From positions 370,669 through 434,668 of the forward strand of contig NZ_JNAW01000004.1 of the NCBI RefSeq assembly GCF_000760215.1: DNA of 64,000 bases. Reading direction: 5' to 3'. Shown piece after piece: positions 21,392 to 33,202 of this stretch. This DNA is from Prochlorococcus sp. MIT 0603. Lineage in GTDB: Bacteria; Cyanobacteriota; Cyanobacteriia; PCC-6307; Cyanobiaceae. The notes beneath the pieces are model-generated. The model did not search any database. It worked only from the letters and a program-made list of their open reading frames with translations, and was not told where the DNA came from. Every line of letters starts with the position of its first letter. Within the stretch, counting starts at the first letter, position 1. Position numbers and translations under genes: made by a program.

Positions 21392-24019
21392 ATGAAAGAT
21401 ACAGCAGTCGAAAAAATGCTAAAAAATTATCATGAGCATGCTGCAGCAAGAGAAAGAAAAGGAATTCCTCCCTTGCCTTTAAATGAGCAACAAACTCATG
21501 AACTCACCCTATTACTAGAAAGCTATCAGGAAGAAAGCAACAAAGGCTTCTTATTAGATTTACTAAAAAATCGAATTCCTCCAGGAGTGGACAAGGCATC
21601 TTATGTAAAAGCAACTTGGCTGAACTCTGTTGCACAAAACAAAATCCATAGCGCTTTGGTTAATCCATTAGAAGCCACAAGACTGCTAGGAACAATGATG
21701 GGTGGCTACAATGTTGCAGCACTAATTGAATTACTCAGCAATAAAAACCAAGAAGTCGCTAGTGTTGCAGCGAAAAGTCTTAGTAATACACTTTTAGTTT
21801 ATGATGCATTAAATGATATTATAGACCTGGCAGAGAGCAATGTTTTTGCTAAACAAATTGTTGAAAGTTGGGCAATGGGTGAATGGTTTACAAATAAACC
21901 AAAATTACCAAATGCAATAACTGTAACTGTTTTCAAAGTTGCTGGAGAAACCAATACAGATGATCTTTCGCCTGCTACTCATGCAACTACCAGACCTGAT
22001 ATCCCTCTTCATGCACTTGCAATGCTTGAAACAAAAGATCCTGATGGGATAGAGACTCTTAAGAGCCTAAAAGAAAAAAAATACCCTATTGCATATGTAG
22101 GAGATGTTGTTGGAACAGGCAGTTCTAGAAAATCTGCTATTAATTCTGTTCTTTGGCATATTGGTGAAGATATTCCTTATGTTCCCAATAAACGATCTGG
22201 TGGTGTAATTATTGGAGGCAAAATTGCACCTATATTTTTTAATACAGCAGAAGATTCTGGTGCATTACCTATTGAGTGTGATGTAAGCCAACTTAAAACG
22301 GGAGATATCATTACAATTCACCCATATCAAGGAAAAATTACAAGCCAAGGAACGAAAAATGACGACGAAAAAATTTTATCTACCTTTGAATTAAAACCAT
22401 CAACCATTTTAGATGAAGTGCAAGCAGGCGGACGCATTCCTTTAATGATAGGAAGAGCCTTGACTGACAAAGTTAGAGAAAGACTGAATTTAAAACCTTC
22501 AACAATATTCATTCGCCCAGGAGAACCTCAAGCTTCATCATATGGATTTACACAAGCACAAAAAATTGTTGGAAAAGCTTGTGGTTTGCCTGGTATTCAA
22601 CCAGGAACAAGTTGTGAACCGGTCATGACAACTGTGGGAAGCCAAGATACAACAGGCCCCATGACTAGAGACGAAATGAAAGAACTTGCATGTCTAGGAT
22701 TCTCAGCAGACTTAGTGATGCAAAGCTTTTGTCATACAGCTGCTTATCCAAAACCAGTAGATATTGAAACTCAAGAAGAATTACCTGATTTCTTTGCCGA
22801 GCGAGGAGGGGTGGCCTTAAGACCTGGCGATGGAATAATTCATAGCTGGCTCAACAGAATGCTACTTCCGGACACAGTCGGTACAGGAGGAGATAGTCAT
22901 ACAAGATTCCCTCTCGGCATATCGTTCCCTGGTGGATCAGGCGTAGTTGCATTTGCTGCTGCTATTGGTGCAATGCCACTAGATATGCCTGAATCCGTAT
23001 TGGTTCGCTTTAAAGGGTCTCTTCAACCAGGTATTACCTTAAGAGATGTTGTAAATGCAATTCCTCTCATAGCTATTGAGAAAAAATTATTAACTATATC
23101 AAAAGAAAATAAAATCAATATTTTTAATGGAAAAATCATGGAAATCGAAGGCTTGCCTGATCTCAAGCTTGAGCAAGCATTTGAATTAACTGATGCCAGT
23201 GCAGAACGATCATGCGCTGGTTGCTCAATTCAACTCTCAGAAAAAACAATCTCTGAATATCTTCAAAGTAATATTGCTCTTTTAACCAATATGATTGCTC
23301 GCGGATATAAAGATCCACGAACGTTAGGTAGACGTATTCAGAAAATGAAAAAGTGGTTACAGAAACCAGCTATTTTAAAAGCAGATTCTGATGCCAATTA
23401 CTCATCAATAATTGAAATTAATCTAGATGAATTACAGGAACCTATCATTGCTTGTCCTAATGATCCTGATAACGTAAAACGTCTAAGTATAGAAGCTGAT
23501 ACTCCAATTGATGAAGTATTTATAGGCTCATGTATGACAAATATTGGACATTATCGAGCCGCAGCAAAGATCCTAGAAAACTCAGGGAAAACAAAAGCAA
23601 AATTATGGATATGTCCTCCAACTCGCATGGACGAAGAAATCCTAAAAAAGGAAGGTTATTACAAAATTTTTGAAGATGCAGGTTCTAGGTTGGAAATGCC
23701 TGGTTGTTCTCTATGTATGGGGAATCAAGCTCGAGTAGAAGAAAATGCAACAGTGTTCTCTACAAGTACAAGAAATTTTAATAATCGCTTAGGTAAAGGG
23801 GCCCAAGTATATTTAGGTAGCGCAGAATTAGCAGCTGTTTGTGCTTTGCTTGGTCGAATTCCAACCGTAGAAGAATATAAAAAGATAGCGGCGGAGAAAA
23901 TTCATCCTTTATCAGATTCACTCTATAAATACTTAAATTTTAATGAAATAGATGGCTTTGAAAAAGATGGCCAAATCATTAGTAATGAAGCACAAAAAGA
24001 ATTCCTGACTATTTCTTAA
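21392..24019 (+). CDS. acnB: aconitate hydratase B
   Basis: An 875-aa bifunctional aconitase/2-methylisocitrate dehydratase of the B type. The N-terminal HEAT-like domain is followed by the swivel domain (GDVVGTGSSRKSAINSVLWH) and the three catalytic domains. The [4Fe-4S] ligands are C714 (GSCMTNIGH), C772 and C775 (CSLCMGN). It supplies isocitrate for 2-oxoglutarate and nitrogen assimilation in cyanobacteria. The stop overlaps the next start in TAATG, so the CLC gene is likely translationally coupled. Confidence 0.97.
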   Translation: MKDTAVEKMLKNYHEHAAARERKGIPPLPLNEQQTHELTLLLESYQEESNKGFLLDLLKNRIPPGVDKASYVKATWLNSVAQNKIHSALVNPLEATRLLGTMMGGYNVAALIELLSNKNQEVASVAAKSLSNTLLVYDALNDIIDLAESNVFAKQIVESWAMGEWFTNKPKLPNAITVTVFKVAGETNTDDLSPATHATTRPDIPLHALAMLETKDPDGIETLKSLKEKKYPIAYVGDVVGTGSSRKSAINSVLWHIGEDIPYVPNKRSGGVIIGGKIAPIFFNTAEDSGALPIECDVSQLKTGDIITIHPYQGKITSQGTKNDDEKILSTFELKPSTILDEVQAGGRIPLMIGRALTDKVRERLNLKPSTIFIRPGEPQASSYGFTQAQKIVGKACGLPGIQPGTSCEPVMTTVGSQDTTGPMTRDEMKELACLGFSADLVMQSFCHTAAYPKPVDIETQEELPDFFAERGGVALRPGDGIIHSWLNRMLLPDTVGTGGDSHTRFPLGISFPGGSGVVAFAAAIGAMPLDMPESVLVRFKGSLQPGITLRDVVNAIPLIAIEKKLLTISKENKINIFNGKIMEIEGLPDLKLEQAFELTDASAERSCAGCSIQLSEKTISEYLQSNIALLTNMIARGYKDPRTLGRRIQKMKKWLQKPAILKADSDANYSSIIEINLDELQEPIIACPNDPDNVKRLSIEADTPIDEVFIGSCMTNIGHYRAAAKILENSGKTKAKLWICPPTRMDEEILKKEGYYKIFEDAGSRLEMPGCSLCMGNQARVEENATVFSTSTRNFNNRLGKGAQVYLGSAELAAVCALLGRIPTVEEYKKIAAEKIHPLSDSLYKYLNFNEIDGFEKDGQIISNEAQKEFLTIS

Positions 24020-25380
24020 TGAGAAACTTAAATGACTTAAGCCTAACAAGGCAACAAATAACCTCGGGATATAGTATTCGTCAGCTACTACGTCAACGAT
24101 GGTTTGTTGTTGTTCTAGCTTTAATATTGACAGGCCTTGGTGCTGCCTTAACAGGAGTTCTCTTTAAAACAGGAATTCATGCACTAGATAATTGGAGATT
24201 AGACTTACTAAAAGTTCTTCCTCCATGGTTTATTTTACCGCTATTAGGTGGCGTAGGAGGGCTAATATCAGGAACAATAATTGCAAAATTTGCACCAGCT
24301 GCAGGAGGGTCGGGTGTAACCCAAATCATCAACTATCTACGCCATAAGGAAGTTCCAATGGGACTAAAAGTTGGAATAGGTAAATTAGTTGCAGGGATAA
24401 TAGCTATAGGGAGTGGTTTCCCATTAGGTCCCGAAGGGCCAGCAGTACAAATGGGAGGATCAGTAGCATGGAAAATGGCACAATGGTTAAAAGCTCCGGT
24501 AGCCTTTAGAAGGGTAATTGTTGCTGCCGGTAGTGGTGCTGGTATCGCAGCAGTATTTAGTGCACCTATTGGAGGCTTTATCTATGCCATTGAAGAATTA
24601 CTAAATTCCTCAAGACCTGTCATTCTCTTACTAGTAATAGTGACAACCTTTTGGGCAGACACCTGGGCCAATATATTGCAAGGTCAAGGTTTTAAGCTTG
24701 ATGTTGATTTTCCACTGGAAATAAATCTACTTCCAATTGATTTCGCATATTTAATATTGTTAGGGATAGTAGTCGGTCTTTTAGCACAACTTTATTCTCA
24801 CTATGTTTTATATATGCAACGTCTAGGCAATAACTGGTTTAAAAAAAAATTGATTTTACGTATGACTATTAGTGGCGCAATACTAGGAAGCATTTTTTCA
24901 TTCTTACCAAATGAATTTCACCATGTAGGTGAACTAAAAAAATTAATTGTCTTAGGAGATGGGAATATTAGCTTAGCCATTGGAACATTCATTGTTCTGT
25001 TTTTTACAACAGGGCTAGCTGCAGCATCAGGTGCTCCTGGAGGATTATTTTTCCCTATGCTCACTCTTGGAGGTTGCATCGGTTCAGCTTGTGGAACTTG
25101 GGTGGAAATCTTAACAGGACATTTCCCCACAACTTATACTCTTGCGGGAATGGGTGCATTCGTTGCTGCATGTACACGAACACCCATTTCAGCAATGTTT
25201 CTCGCCTTTGCCCCAACTAAAAATTTATTAATACTCAAACCTATTTTATTAGCTTGTCTTACAAGTTTCTTAATTGCACGCTTTTTTAATGATAAATCTA
25301 TCTATGAAAGACAAATTGAACTTGAAAATAATGAAAACCCTAAGGGGCAACTTTCACAATCCTTAACTACTACTCCCTAG
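24019..25380 (+). CDS. CLC family chloride/proton antiporter
   Basis: A 453-aa membrane protein with the three CLC signatures: a GGSGVTQI variant of GSGIP, the gating glutamate E139 in GPEGP, and a GAPGGLFFP segment. The IEEL stretch keeps the acid used for proton coupling in antiporter-type CLCs, suggesting exchange rather than a passive channel. There is no C-terminal CBS domain. It starts at the last base of the acnB stop. The radical SAM gene follows within about ten bases. Confidence 0.93.
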   Translation: MRNLNDLSLTRQQITSGYSIRQLLRQRWFVVVLALILTGLGAALTGVLFKTGIHALDNWRLDLLKVLPPWFILPLLGGVGGLISGTIIAKFAPAAGGSGVTQIINYLRHKEVPMGLKVGIGKLVAGIIAIGSGFPLGPEGPAVQMGGSVAWKMAQWLKAPVAFRRVIVAAGSGAGIAAVFSAPIGGFIYAIEELLNSSRPVILLLVIVTTFWADTWANILQGQGFKLDVDFPLEINLLPIDFAYLILLGIVVGLLAQLYSHYVLYMQRLGNNWFKKKLILRMTISGAILGSIFSFLPNEFHHVGELKKLIVLGDGNISLAIGTFIVLFFTTGLAAASGAPGGLFFPMLTLGGCIGSACGTWVEILTGHFPTTYTLAGMGAFVAACTRTPISAMFLAFAPTKNLLILKPILLACLTSFLIARFFNDKSIYERQIELENNENPKGQLSQSLTTTP

Positions 25381-25384
25381 AAAA

Positions 25385-26992
25385 CTGAACAACGAAACTC
25401 TTCTATTTAAACCTAATCTTCCTAAGCCAAATGCACTTAGGACAATATTAGCTTTTCCTAATACCTATTCAGTAGGGATAACAAGTCTAGGCTTTCAAAT
25501 TATTTGGGCAACCCTTGCACAAAGAAAAGATGTAGATGTTAGAAGATTATTTACGGATCAACAAGATAAACTACACCGCACAATTGATCTATTTGGAATT
25601 TCTCTAAGTTGGGAATTAGATGGACCTGTTTTACTAGATCTGTTAGAAAGAAACAAAATCCCCATTTGGAGCCGTGAACGGTCTGAACAAGACCCCATTG
25701 TCTTTGGTGGTGGACAAGTACTTACAGCCAACCCAGAACCATTCGCGCCATTTTTAGATGTCATCTTATTAGGTGATGGGGAAAACTTATTACCAAAATT
25801 CATAGAAAAACTAGATGAGCTTCAAGGAAGTTCAAGGAATACAAAATTAAAAATACTTTCCCAAACTCCAGGAATTTATGTGCCTATTCTGTATGAACCT
25901 AAGTATAACTCCAATAAAGAGTTAATAGAAATAGAAGCTATTTCCTCAGATATTCCAAAAGAAATTACTAAACAAACATGGAAACAAAATACACTAAGTC
26001 ACTCAACTGTAATTACTCCAGAATCAGCTTGGCCTGGAATACATATGGTAGAGGTAGTTCGCAGCTGCCCTGAACTATGTCGATTCTGCCTAGCAAGTTA
26101 TTTAAATCTACCATTTCGTAATTCCTCTCTTGATGCTGGGCTAATTCCAGCTATAGAAAAAGGATTCGCAATTACAAAAAGGATTGGTCTGTTAGGAGCA
26201 TCAATAACTCAACATCCAGAATTTGAAGACTTATTGGATTGGTTAAATAAAGATTATTTTGATGGTATGAGACTCAGTTTAAGTTCTGTTAGAGCATCAA
26301 CAGTTAATAAAAAAATGACTGAACTTTTAGCTCGCCGTAATGCTAAATCAATAACAATAGCAATTGAAAGTGGTAGTAAAAGAATAAGAGAGATGATTAA
26401 TAAAAAACTTACTGAAGAGGAAATTTATTCTGCTGCGAGATATGCAAAAGAAGGAGGACTTTCAAGTCTCAAACTCTATGGAATGGTGGGCTTACCTACC
26501 GAAAGCGATGAGGATATTGAGGCTACTGCAGATCTTCTAATGAAAATCAAAAGGAAAACCTCAGGATTACGATTAGTGCTGGGTGTTAGTACATTCGTCC
26601 CTAAAGCTCATACTCCTTTTCAATGGTTTGGTGTACGTACAGAAGCTAAAAAACGATTAAAACTTCTAAGAAAAAGTTTACAGTCAAATGCCATAGAAAT
26701 ACGTACTGAAAGCTATAGTGGAAGTATTATTCAAGCTTTAATTTCTCGGGGAGATAGAAGATTAGCTCCAGTGATCGAATTAGTGCGAAGATCACAAAAT
26801 AACATAGGAGGATGGAAAAAGGCTTACAAAGAAGTTCAGGAAAAAAATATAGGTTACAAGTCATCTAAACAGCTACCTCCTTGGGAAGAAATAGTACATA
26901 CTAAATGGCAAAATGATCGCATTTTACCCTGGAGACATATCCAAGGTCCTCTAATTCTAGAGACACTAATCAAACATCAAGAAAGCGTTTAG
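25385..26992 (+). CDS. radical SAM protein with N-terminal cobalamin-binding-like domain, unusual start
   Basis: About 535 aa. The C-terminal half is a radical SAM domain with C228-x3-C232-x2-C235 (CPELCRFC) and downstream ESGSKR and KLYGMVGLPTESDED motifs. The N-terminal 165 residues (LAFPNTYSVGITSLGFQ, DLFGISLSWELDGP, VFGGGQVLTANPEP, ILLGDGE) resemble the B12-binding part of this 'Fe-S oxidoreductase' family. The frame is open from 25367 but has no ATG, GTG or TTG until a GTG at 25880, which would remove that domain. CTG at 25385 is the suggested start. The reaction is unknown. Confidence 0.8.
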   Translation: MNNETLLFKPNLPKPNALRTILAFPNTYSVGITSLGFQIIWATLAQRKDVDVRRLFTDQQDKLHRTIDLFGISLSWELDGPVLLDLLERNKIPIWSRERSEQDPIVFGGGQVLTANPEPFAPFLDVILLGDGENLLPKFIEKLDELQGSSRNTKLKILSQTPGIYVPILYEPKYNSNKELIEIEAISSDIPKEITKQTWKQNTLSHSTVITPESAWPGIHMVEVVRSCPELCRFCLASYLNLPFRNSSLDAGLIPAIEKGFAITKRIGLLGASITQHPEFEDLLDWLNKDYFDGMRLSLSSVRASTVNKKMTELLARRNAKSITIAIESGSKRIREMINKKLTEEEIYSAARYAKEGGLSSLKLYGMVGLPTESDEDIEATADLLMKIKRKTSGLRLVLGVSTFVPKAHTPFQWFGVRTEAKKRLKLLRKSLQSNAIEIRTESYSGSIIQALISRGDRRLAPVIELVRRSQNNIGGWKKAYKEVQEKNIGYKSSKQLPPWEEIVHTKWQNDRILPWRHIQGPLILETLIKHQESV

Positions 26993-28256
26993 AATCATTA
27001 GAAATTATCAAACAACGCAAACCTGCCAAAAACAGCCATCCCAAAAGATTAATACGGCTATCAAACATAGGCATATCTGATGCATGAAGAAAAACAAGAG
27101 TAAAGGAAGCAGACCACCAAGCTCTATCAAACAAATTATTATTATGTATTAGAAAACACTTTCTAAAAGAAACAATTAAAAGCACTAAGACAATCGAAAC
27201 TAATGAAATCGCTACAGGCACACCATGAGCAACGGCCAATTCAAGAGGAAGGTTATGAGTATGACCATGCCAAATTCCTTGTCTTAACGGATAAAGAACT
27301 GAAAATGCAGCAGCTCCATATCCAAACCATGGCCTTTGAATGAGGAGAGTAATTGCCTCTCCCCATTGAAATAATCGTGTTGTCTCTAATGGTCTATCAG
27401 CCGAAAATTGCACATCTGCTAAACGTGACCATAATCCTCTCGGGACAATTTTTCTAGACCACATCTGCAATTCTAATGAAGCAAATGGAACTACAGATAA
27501 AAATACAGGTAATACACAAACACACAGCAAGGGAATAAGCCACAACCATGTTCCAGTACCTAAAATAAATGGGATAGATAAAAACATCGCGCCCCAAGCA
27601 TTTCTAGAATCAGTCAAAATCAACGCAATCGCAATTAATAACACTAATAAGAAAGACAAACTCCGCTTTGAATAATTTGAAGATCTCTGCAATAAAAAAG
27701 CTAATGCAAGCGGCCAAACTAAAGCCAACCAAGAACCTGCGATATTTGCATAATTAAAAAGTCCAGACAAACGACCTGAGGGTTGACCACCTGGTGCAAT
27801 AAACCAAATAATCAAACCATTCCAAATTTCCCAAGGGCCTTTTAATCCAAACCAAATCTGTCCTATTCCAGTAAAAATAACTGGTAATGTCCCTAATAAC
27901 AATAGAAAAGCACTCCGTTTTCTCGAATGAGAAGTAATTAGATAGGGTTGAAATCCCCAAAAACACCAAAAGAATGGGATCCAATTAGCTAAGCCAACCC
28001 AAGCAAGCCAACCAGAATAAGCTCCAAAAGATCCCATTATCATCAACACTGAAATAAATATCCATCCCCAATTCCATTTATCTTTCAAAAAAGAATTTAA
28101 TCTTTTATAATTTCCTAAATATAAAGATATGAGAAGAAATAAGGCCGATAAGAATACACTAGATGCTAAAAATAATAAACCTATTTGGAAACAAATCCAA
28201 CCAAATAATGTTGTCTTTATAGGCCTAACCTCAGTAAACCAAGAAAAAAAGCTCAT
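26970..28256 (-). CDS. O-antigen ligase / IctB-like membrane protein
   Basis: A 428-aa polytopic membrane protein with about ten hydrophobic segments and the Wzy_C signature region: RPWFGYGAAAF, then the long loop with GHTHNLPLELAVAHG. These families join lipid-linked sugars. Some cyanobacterial members were named IctB after a proposed bicarbonate role. The sequence cannot separate the two. Its 3' end overlaps the convergent radical SAM gene by 23 bases. Its start overlaps the purU stop in ATGA, so purU and this gene form one minus-strand unit. Confidence 0.78.
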   Translation of the reverse strand: MSFFSWFTEVRPIKTTLFGWICFQIGLLFLASSVFLSALFLLISLYLGNYKRLNSFLKDKWNWGWIFISVLMIMGSFGAYSGWLAWVGLANWIPFFWCFWGFQPYLITSHSRKRSAFLLLLGTLPVIFTGIGQIWFGLKGPWEIWNGLIIWFIAPGGQPSGRLSGLFNYANIAGSWLALVWPLALAFLLQRSSNYSKRSLSFLLVLLIAIALILTDSRNAWGAMFLSIPFILGTGTWLWLIPLLCVCVLPVFLSVVPFASLELQMWSRKIVPRGLWSRLADVQFSADRPLETTRLFQWGEAITLLIQRPWFGYGAAAFSVLYPLRQGIWHGHTHNLPLELAVAHGVPVAISLVSIVLVLLIVSFRKCFLIHNNNLFDRAWWSASFTLVFLHASDMPMFDSRINLLGWLFLAGLRCLIISNDSKRFLDV

Positions 28257-29116
28257 GCAAAAATAGCGGTGCGGCCTTCATAAACCATAACTTGTCTACG
28301 TAAATGCAATCTCAAAGCCCTAGCCAAAGCAAGGCGCTCTGTATCTCTACCCTTTCTAATTAAATCATTCACTTCATCGCGATGAGTTACATGCGCAATT
28401 GTCTGCTCTATAATTGGACCATCATCTAAATCTTTCGTTACATAATGAGCAGTTGCACCAATTAACTTAACACCCCTATCCCAAGCTCTATGGTATGGCT
28501 TAGCTCCTTTAAAAGCTGGTAAAAAAGAATGGTGAATATTAATTATATTGGGAAAGGAATCTAAAAAATTGCTGCTCAGTATCTGCATATACTTGGCTAA
28601 GACAATCAAATCTATATTATATTCTGATAATGTATCTAAAATAACTTGTTCTGAAATAGATTTATCTAGTTTATTTACAGGTATAAACTTATAGTCAACA
28701 TTATATTGTTTACATGATTTTTGTAAATGATTATGATTTGATATAACTAAAGGGACATTCATTTTCAACTCTTGAGTATTTGATCGCCACAATAAATCTA
28801 ATAAACAATGACTCTGCTTACTGACAAAAATCGCAACTCGTGGTAACTCATCTGAAAAATGCAACTCAGCCTTTCCTTCCAAAGAATTAGCCAAAGCAAC
28901 AATTGCAACCTGAATAGCTTGTCTAGATAATTTAAATCCATTGAGATCCCATTCCAATCTACTCAAAAATAATCCCGCTCCTTCATCAGTATGATGATCT
29001 GCATGACGTATATTGCCATTATTGTTAGATATCCAAGTGGACAACTCACTAACCAAACCAGGACGATCAGGGCAAATGAGCTGCAAAATAACAGTTGTCT
29101 GAAGAGCGTTAGACAT
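28253..29116 (-). CDS. purU: formyltetrahydrofolate deformylase
   Basis: A 287-aa enzyme that hydrolyses 10-formyltetrahydrofolate to formate and tetrahydrofolate. An N-terminal ACT domain (LQLICPDRPGLVSELSTWI) is followed by a formyltransferase-like catalytic domain with NIHHSFLPAFKGAKPYHRA and GATAHYVTKDLDDGPII. The ACT domain and length favour PurU over PurN. It is upstream of the O-antigen-ligase-like gene with a four-base overlap. With gcvT it would adjust the one-carbon folate pool. Confidence 0.95.
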   Translation of the reverse strand: MSNALQTTVILQLICPDRPGLVSELSTWISNNNGNIRHADHHTDEGAGLFLSRLEWDLNGFKLSRQAIQVAIVALANSLEGKAELHFSDELPRVAIFVSKQSHCLLDLLWRSNTQELKMNVPLVISNHNHLQKSCKQYNVDYKFIPVNKLDKSISEQVILDTLSEYNIDLIVLAKYMQILSSNFLDSFPNIINIHHSFLPAFKGAKPYHRAWDRGVKLIGATAHYVTKDLDDGPIIEQTIAHVTHRDEVNDLIRKGRDTERLALARALRLHLRRQVMVYEGRTAIFA

Positions 29117-29185
29117 ATCAAAGCATTATCTATTTATCAAATCTAATCTAAGTAAAATCGCCAACTTTTAAGAGAAATTAAAAAC

Positions 29186-30262
29186 ATGAATAAAAAAGAA
29201 ATTGCTATAATTGGCGGAGGAATCATTGGAAGCACAACTGCTTTTTACTTGGCAAAGCTCGGTCACAATATAACTATTATTGATCCTGAACTAGATAGGC
29301 AAGAAAAAGATCTGAAATATAGAACAGGAACAAAAGCATCACTAGGCATCATAATGGGCAACACATTTCGGAGGTCATCAGGCAGGAGTTGGAGGCTTAG
29401 GCAACGGAGCATGGAGCTGTGGCCAAAATGGCTTGAGCAATTATCTATTCCAAATATTCCATTAAAAATAGAGACACCATTGATTCAAATAGCTAGTAAT
29501 GCGAAAGAAATGAAAAGGATGTATTCACTAATAAATGAAAGAAAAGAATTAGGGTTAGAAGCCTTAAAAAATAATCAAACTAATCAAAAAAGTCGCAACT
29601 GGCCTGAGAGTATATATGGTGGATTAATTTCTAACCAAGATGGTCGTATAAATCCAACTACTCTAATGAAATGTTTGATAGTTATGTTAAAAAAGTTAAA
29701 CGTAGAGAAAATAAATAAAAAAGTAGGTTCTCTAAACTATTCATTACAAAATAATCAAAAAAAATGGATACTAAAATTAGATGATAACAACAAAGTTACT
29801 AAAGATTTTGTGATCCTATGTTCAGGTTTACATAGTGAGTTCTTATTAGAATCAATCAATAAGAAGCTCCCGATGGAAAGTGTTCTTGGACAAGCAATCA
29901 AATTAGTTTTAAAAGAAGATTATAAAAATTGGGACGATTGGCCAGCGGTACTATCTTGTCATGGATTTAACTTAATACCTCAAAATAAAAATGAAATTAT
30001 TTTAGGTGCAACATTGGAGCCAGGCAGAAAACCTAATGAAATGGATTTAAAAAAAATGAAAACTTTAAATGGTTTTTCACCTCAATGGCTAGATAGCGCA
30101 TCTGTAGAAGATTATTGGTATGGAATAAGAATCAAACCTGCTAACCAGGCTGCACCATTATTAGAAGAAGTACAACCAGGGTTAATTCTCAACACCGCGC
30201 ATTATCGAAATGGATTTCTTTTAGCTCCAGCTTGCGCTGAATGGGTAGGAAATCGAATTTAA
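29186..30262 (+). CDS. FAD-dependent oxidoreductase (DAO family)
   Basis: A 358-aa protein with an N-terminal dinucleotide fold (IIGGGIIGSTTAFYLAKLGH, ending in the acid of IID) and the C-terminal substrate half of D-amino-acid-oxidase-like enzymes: GLILNTAHYRNGFLLAPACAEWV. Glycine oxidase and DadA-type dehydrogenases share this plan, and the substrate cannot be fixed. It diverges from purU and ends six bases before the convergent dnaK end. The central region (145-190) is Lys/Asn-rich. Confidence 0.85.
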   Translation: MNKKEIAIIGGGIIGSTTAFYLAKLGHNITIIDPELDRQEKDLKYRTGTKASLGIIMGNTFRRSSGRSWRLRQRSMELWPKWLEQLSIPNIPLKIETPLIQIASNAKEMKRMYSLINERKELGLEALKNNQTNQKSRNWPESIYGGLISNQDGRINPTTLMKCLIVMLKKLNVEKINKKVGSLNYSLQNNQKKWILKLDDNNKVTKDFVILCSGLHSEFLLESINKKLPMESVLGQAIKLVLKEDYKNWDDWPAVLSCHGFNLIPQNKNEIILGATLEPGRKPNEMDLKKMKTLNGFSPQWLDSASVEDYWYGIRIKPANQAAPLLEEVQPGLILNTAHYRNGFLLAPACAEWVGNRI

Positions 30263-30268
30263 TAATAG

Positions 30269-32176
<1,908 letters not shown>

Positions 32177-32284
32177 TTACTGCTCCTTAGAATTAATGTC
32201 TTTATTAATAGGTTCATCCTCGGCAGTGAGTGCACTTAGAGGCGAGGTGTGGTTCCCGAACAGCAATCTAAGTACTATATAAAA

Positions 32285-33202
32285 ATGATTGAGATCGCAA
32301 AAGAATCAATTAATGGAAAAACAGGTCTAATAGGGCTTCTTGGGTCGCCGGTAAATCACTCTTTATCGCCTGTAATTCATAACGCAGCGTTAACAGCTCT
32401 TAACCTGAACTGGAGATACTTAGCTTTTCCCTGCAATGCAGATGATCTGGAATTAGCACTTAAAGGACTACGAAGAATTAACTGCAAAGGATTAAATATC
32501 ACAATTCCTCATAAAAATAATGCTCTAAAACTTTGCGATAAAATAGATCAACTTGCTCAAGAAATTGGCGCAGTTAATACATTAATTCCAGGAATAAATA
32601 ATAGTTGGGATGGCACAAATACTGATGTAAAAGGATTTTTAGCACCATTAAAAGAATATCAAAAATTAACAGGTAAAGCAGCTGTTATCATTGGTTCTGG
32701 AGGAAGTGCTAAAGCAGTAGTTCATGCTTTAAATTTATTAAATATATCAGAAATAACTATTATAACTCGTAAAAAAAATTCCTTAGAAGAGTTTTTAAAA
32801 AATATAAATAATGTGAATAATCTATCATGTAATTTTCATGGTTTAATAGCAGATAATTCTTCTATAAGAGACCACATTAATCATGCTGATTTAATAGTAA
32901 ATACTACACCAGTGGGAATGAATGGTAGATCTGATAGTAATAATAATACAATTCCACTGGGTACAAAAAACTGGGAAAGTTTGACTCCCAACACCATTCT
33001 ATATGACTTGATCTATACTCCAAAACCAACCGAATGGTTACAATTAGGAGTAAAATATAAATGCCATATCATTGACGGACTTGAAATGCTCATTCAACAA
33101 GGGGCTGCATCACTCAGCTTGTGGAGTGGAATCAAAGAAATACCTATAAAGATAATGAGAAAAGCAGCCGAAAACAGCCTTAATAGCAAGCAAGTTAAAT
33201 GA
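32285..33202 (+). CDS. aroE: shikimate dehydrogenase
   Basis: A 305-aa NADPH-dependent enzyme that reduces 3-dehydroshikimate to shikimate. Seen: GLLGSPVNHSLSPVIHNAAL, the catalytic lysine in NITIPHKNNAL, NTDVKGFLAPL, the Rossmann loop IGSGGSAKAVVHAL, and the C-terminal DGLEMLIQQGA. The frame is open back to a GTG at 32249, but the ATG at 32285 fits the family start. It diverges from dnaK, with about 110 bases of shared upstream region. The last four bases overlap the Tic20-like gene. Confidence 0.95.
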   Translation: MIEIAKESINGKTGLIGLLGSPVNHSLSPVIHNAALTALNLNWRYLAFPCNADDLELALKGLRRINCKGLNITIPHKNNALKLCDKIDQLAQEIGAVNTLIPGINNSWDGTNTDVKGFLAPLKEYQKLTGKAAVIIGSGGSAKAVVHALNLLNISEITIITRKKNSLEEFLKNINNVNNLSCNFHGLIADNSSIRDHINHADLIVNTTPVGMNGRSDSNNNTIPLGTKNWESLTPNTILYDLIYTPKPTEWLQLGVKYKCHIIDGLEMLIQQGAASLSLWSGIKEIPIKIMRKAAENSLNSKQVK

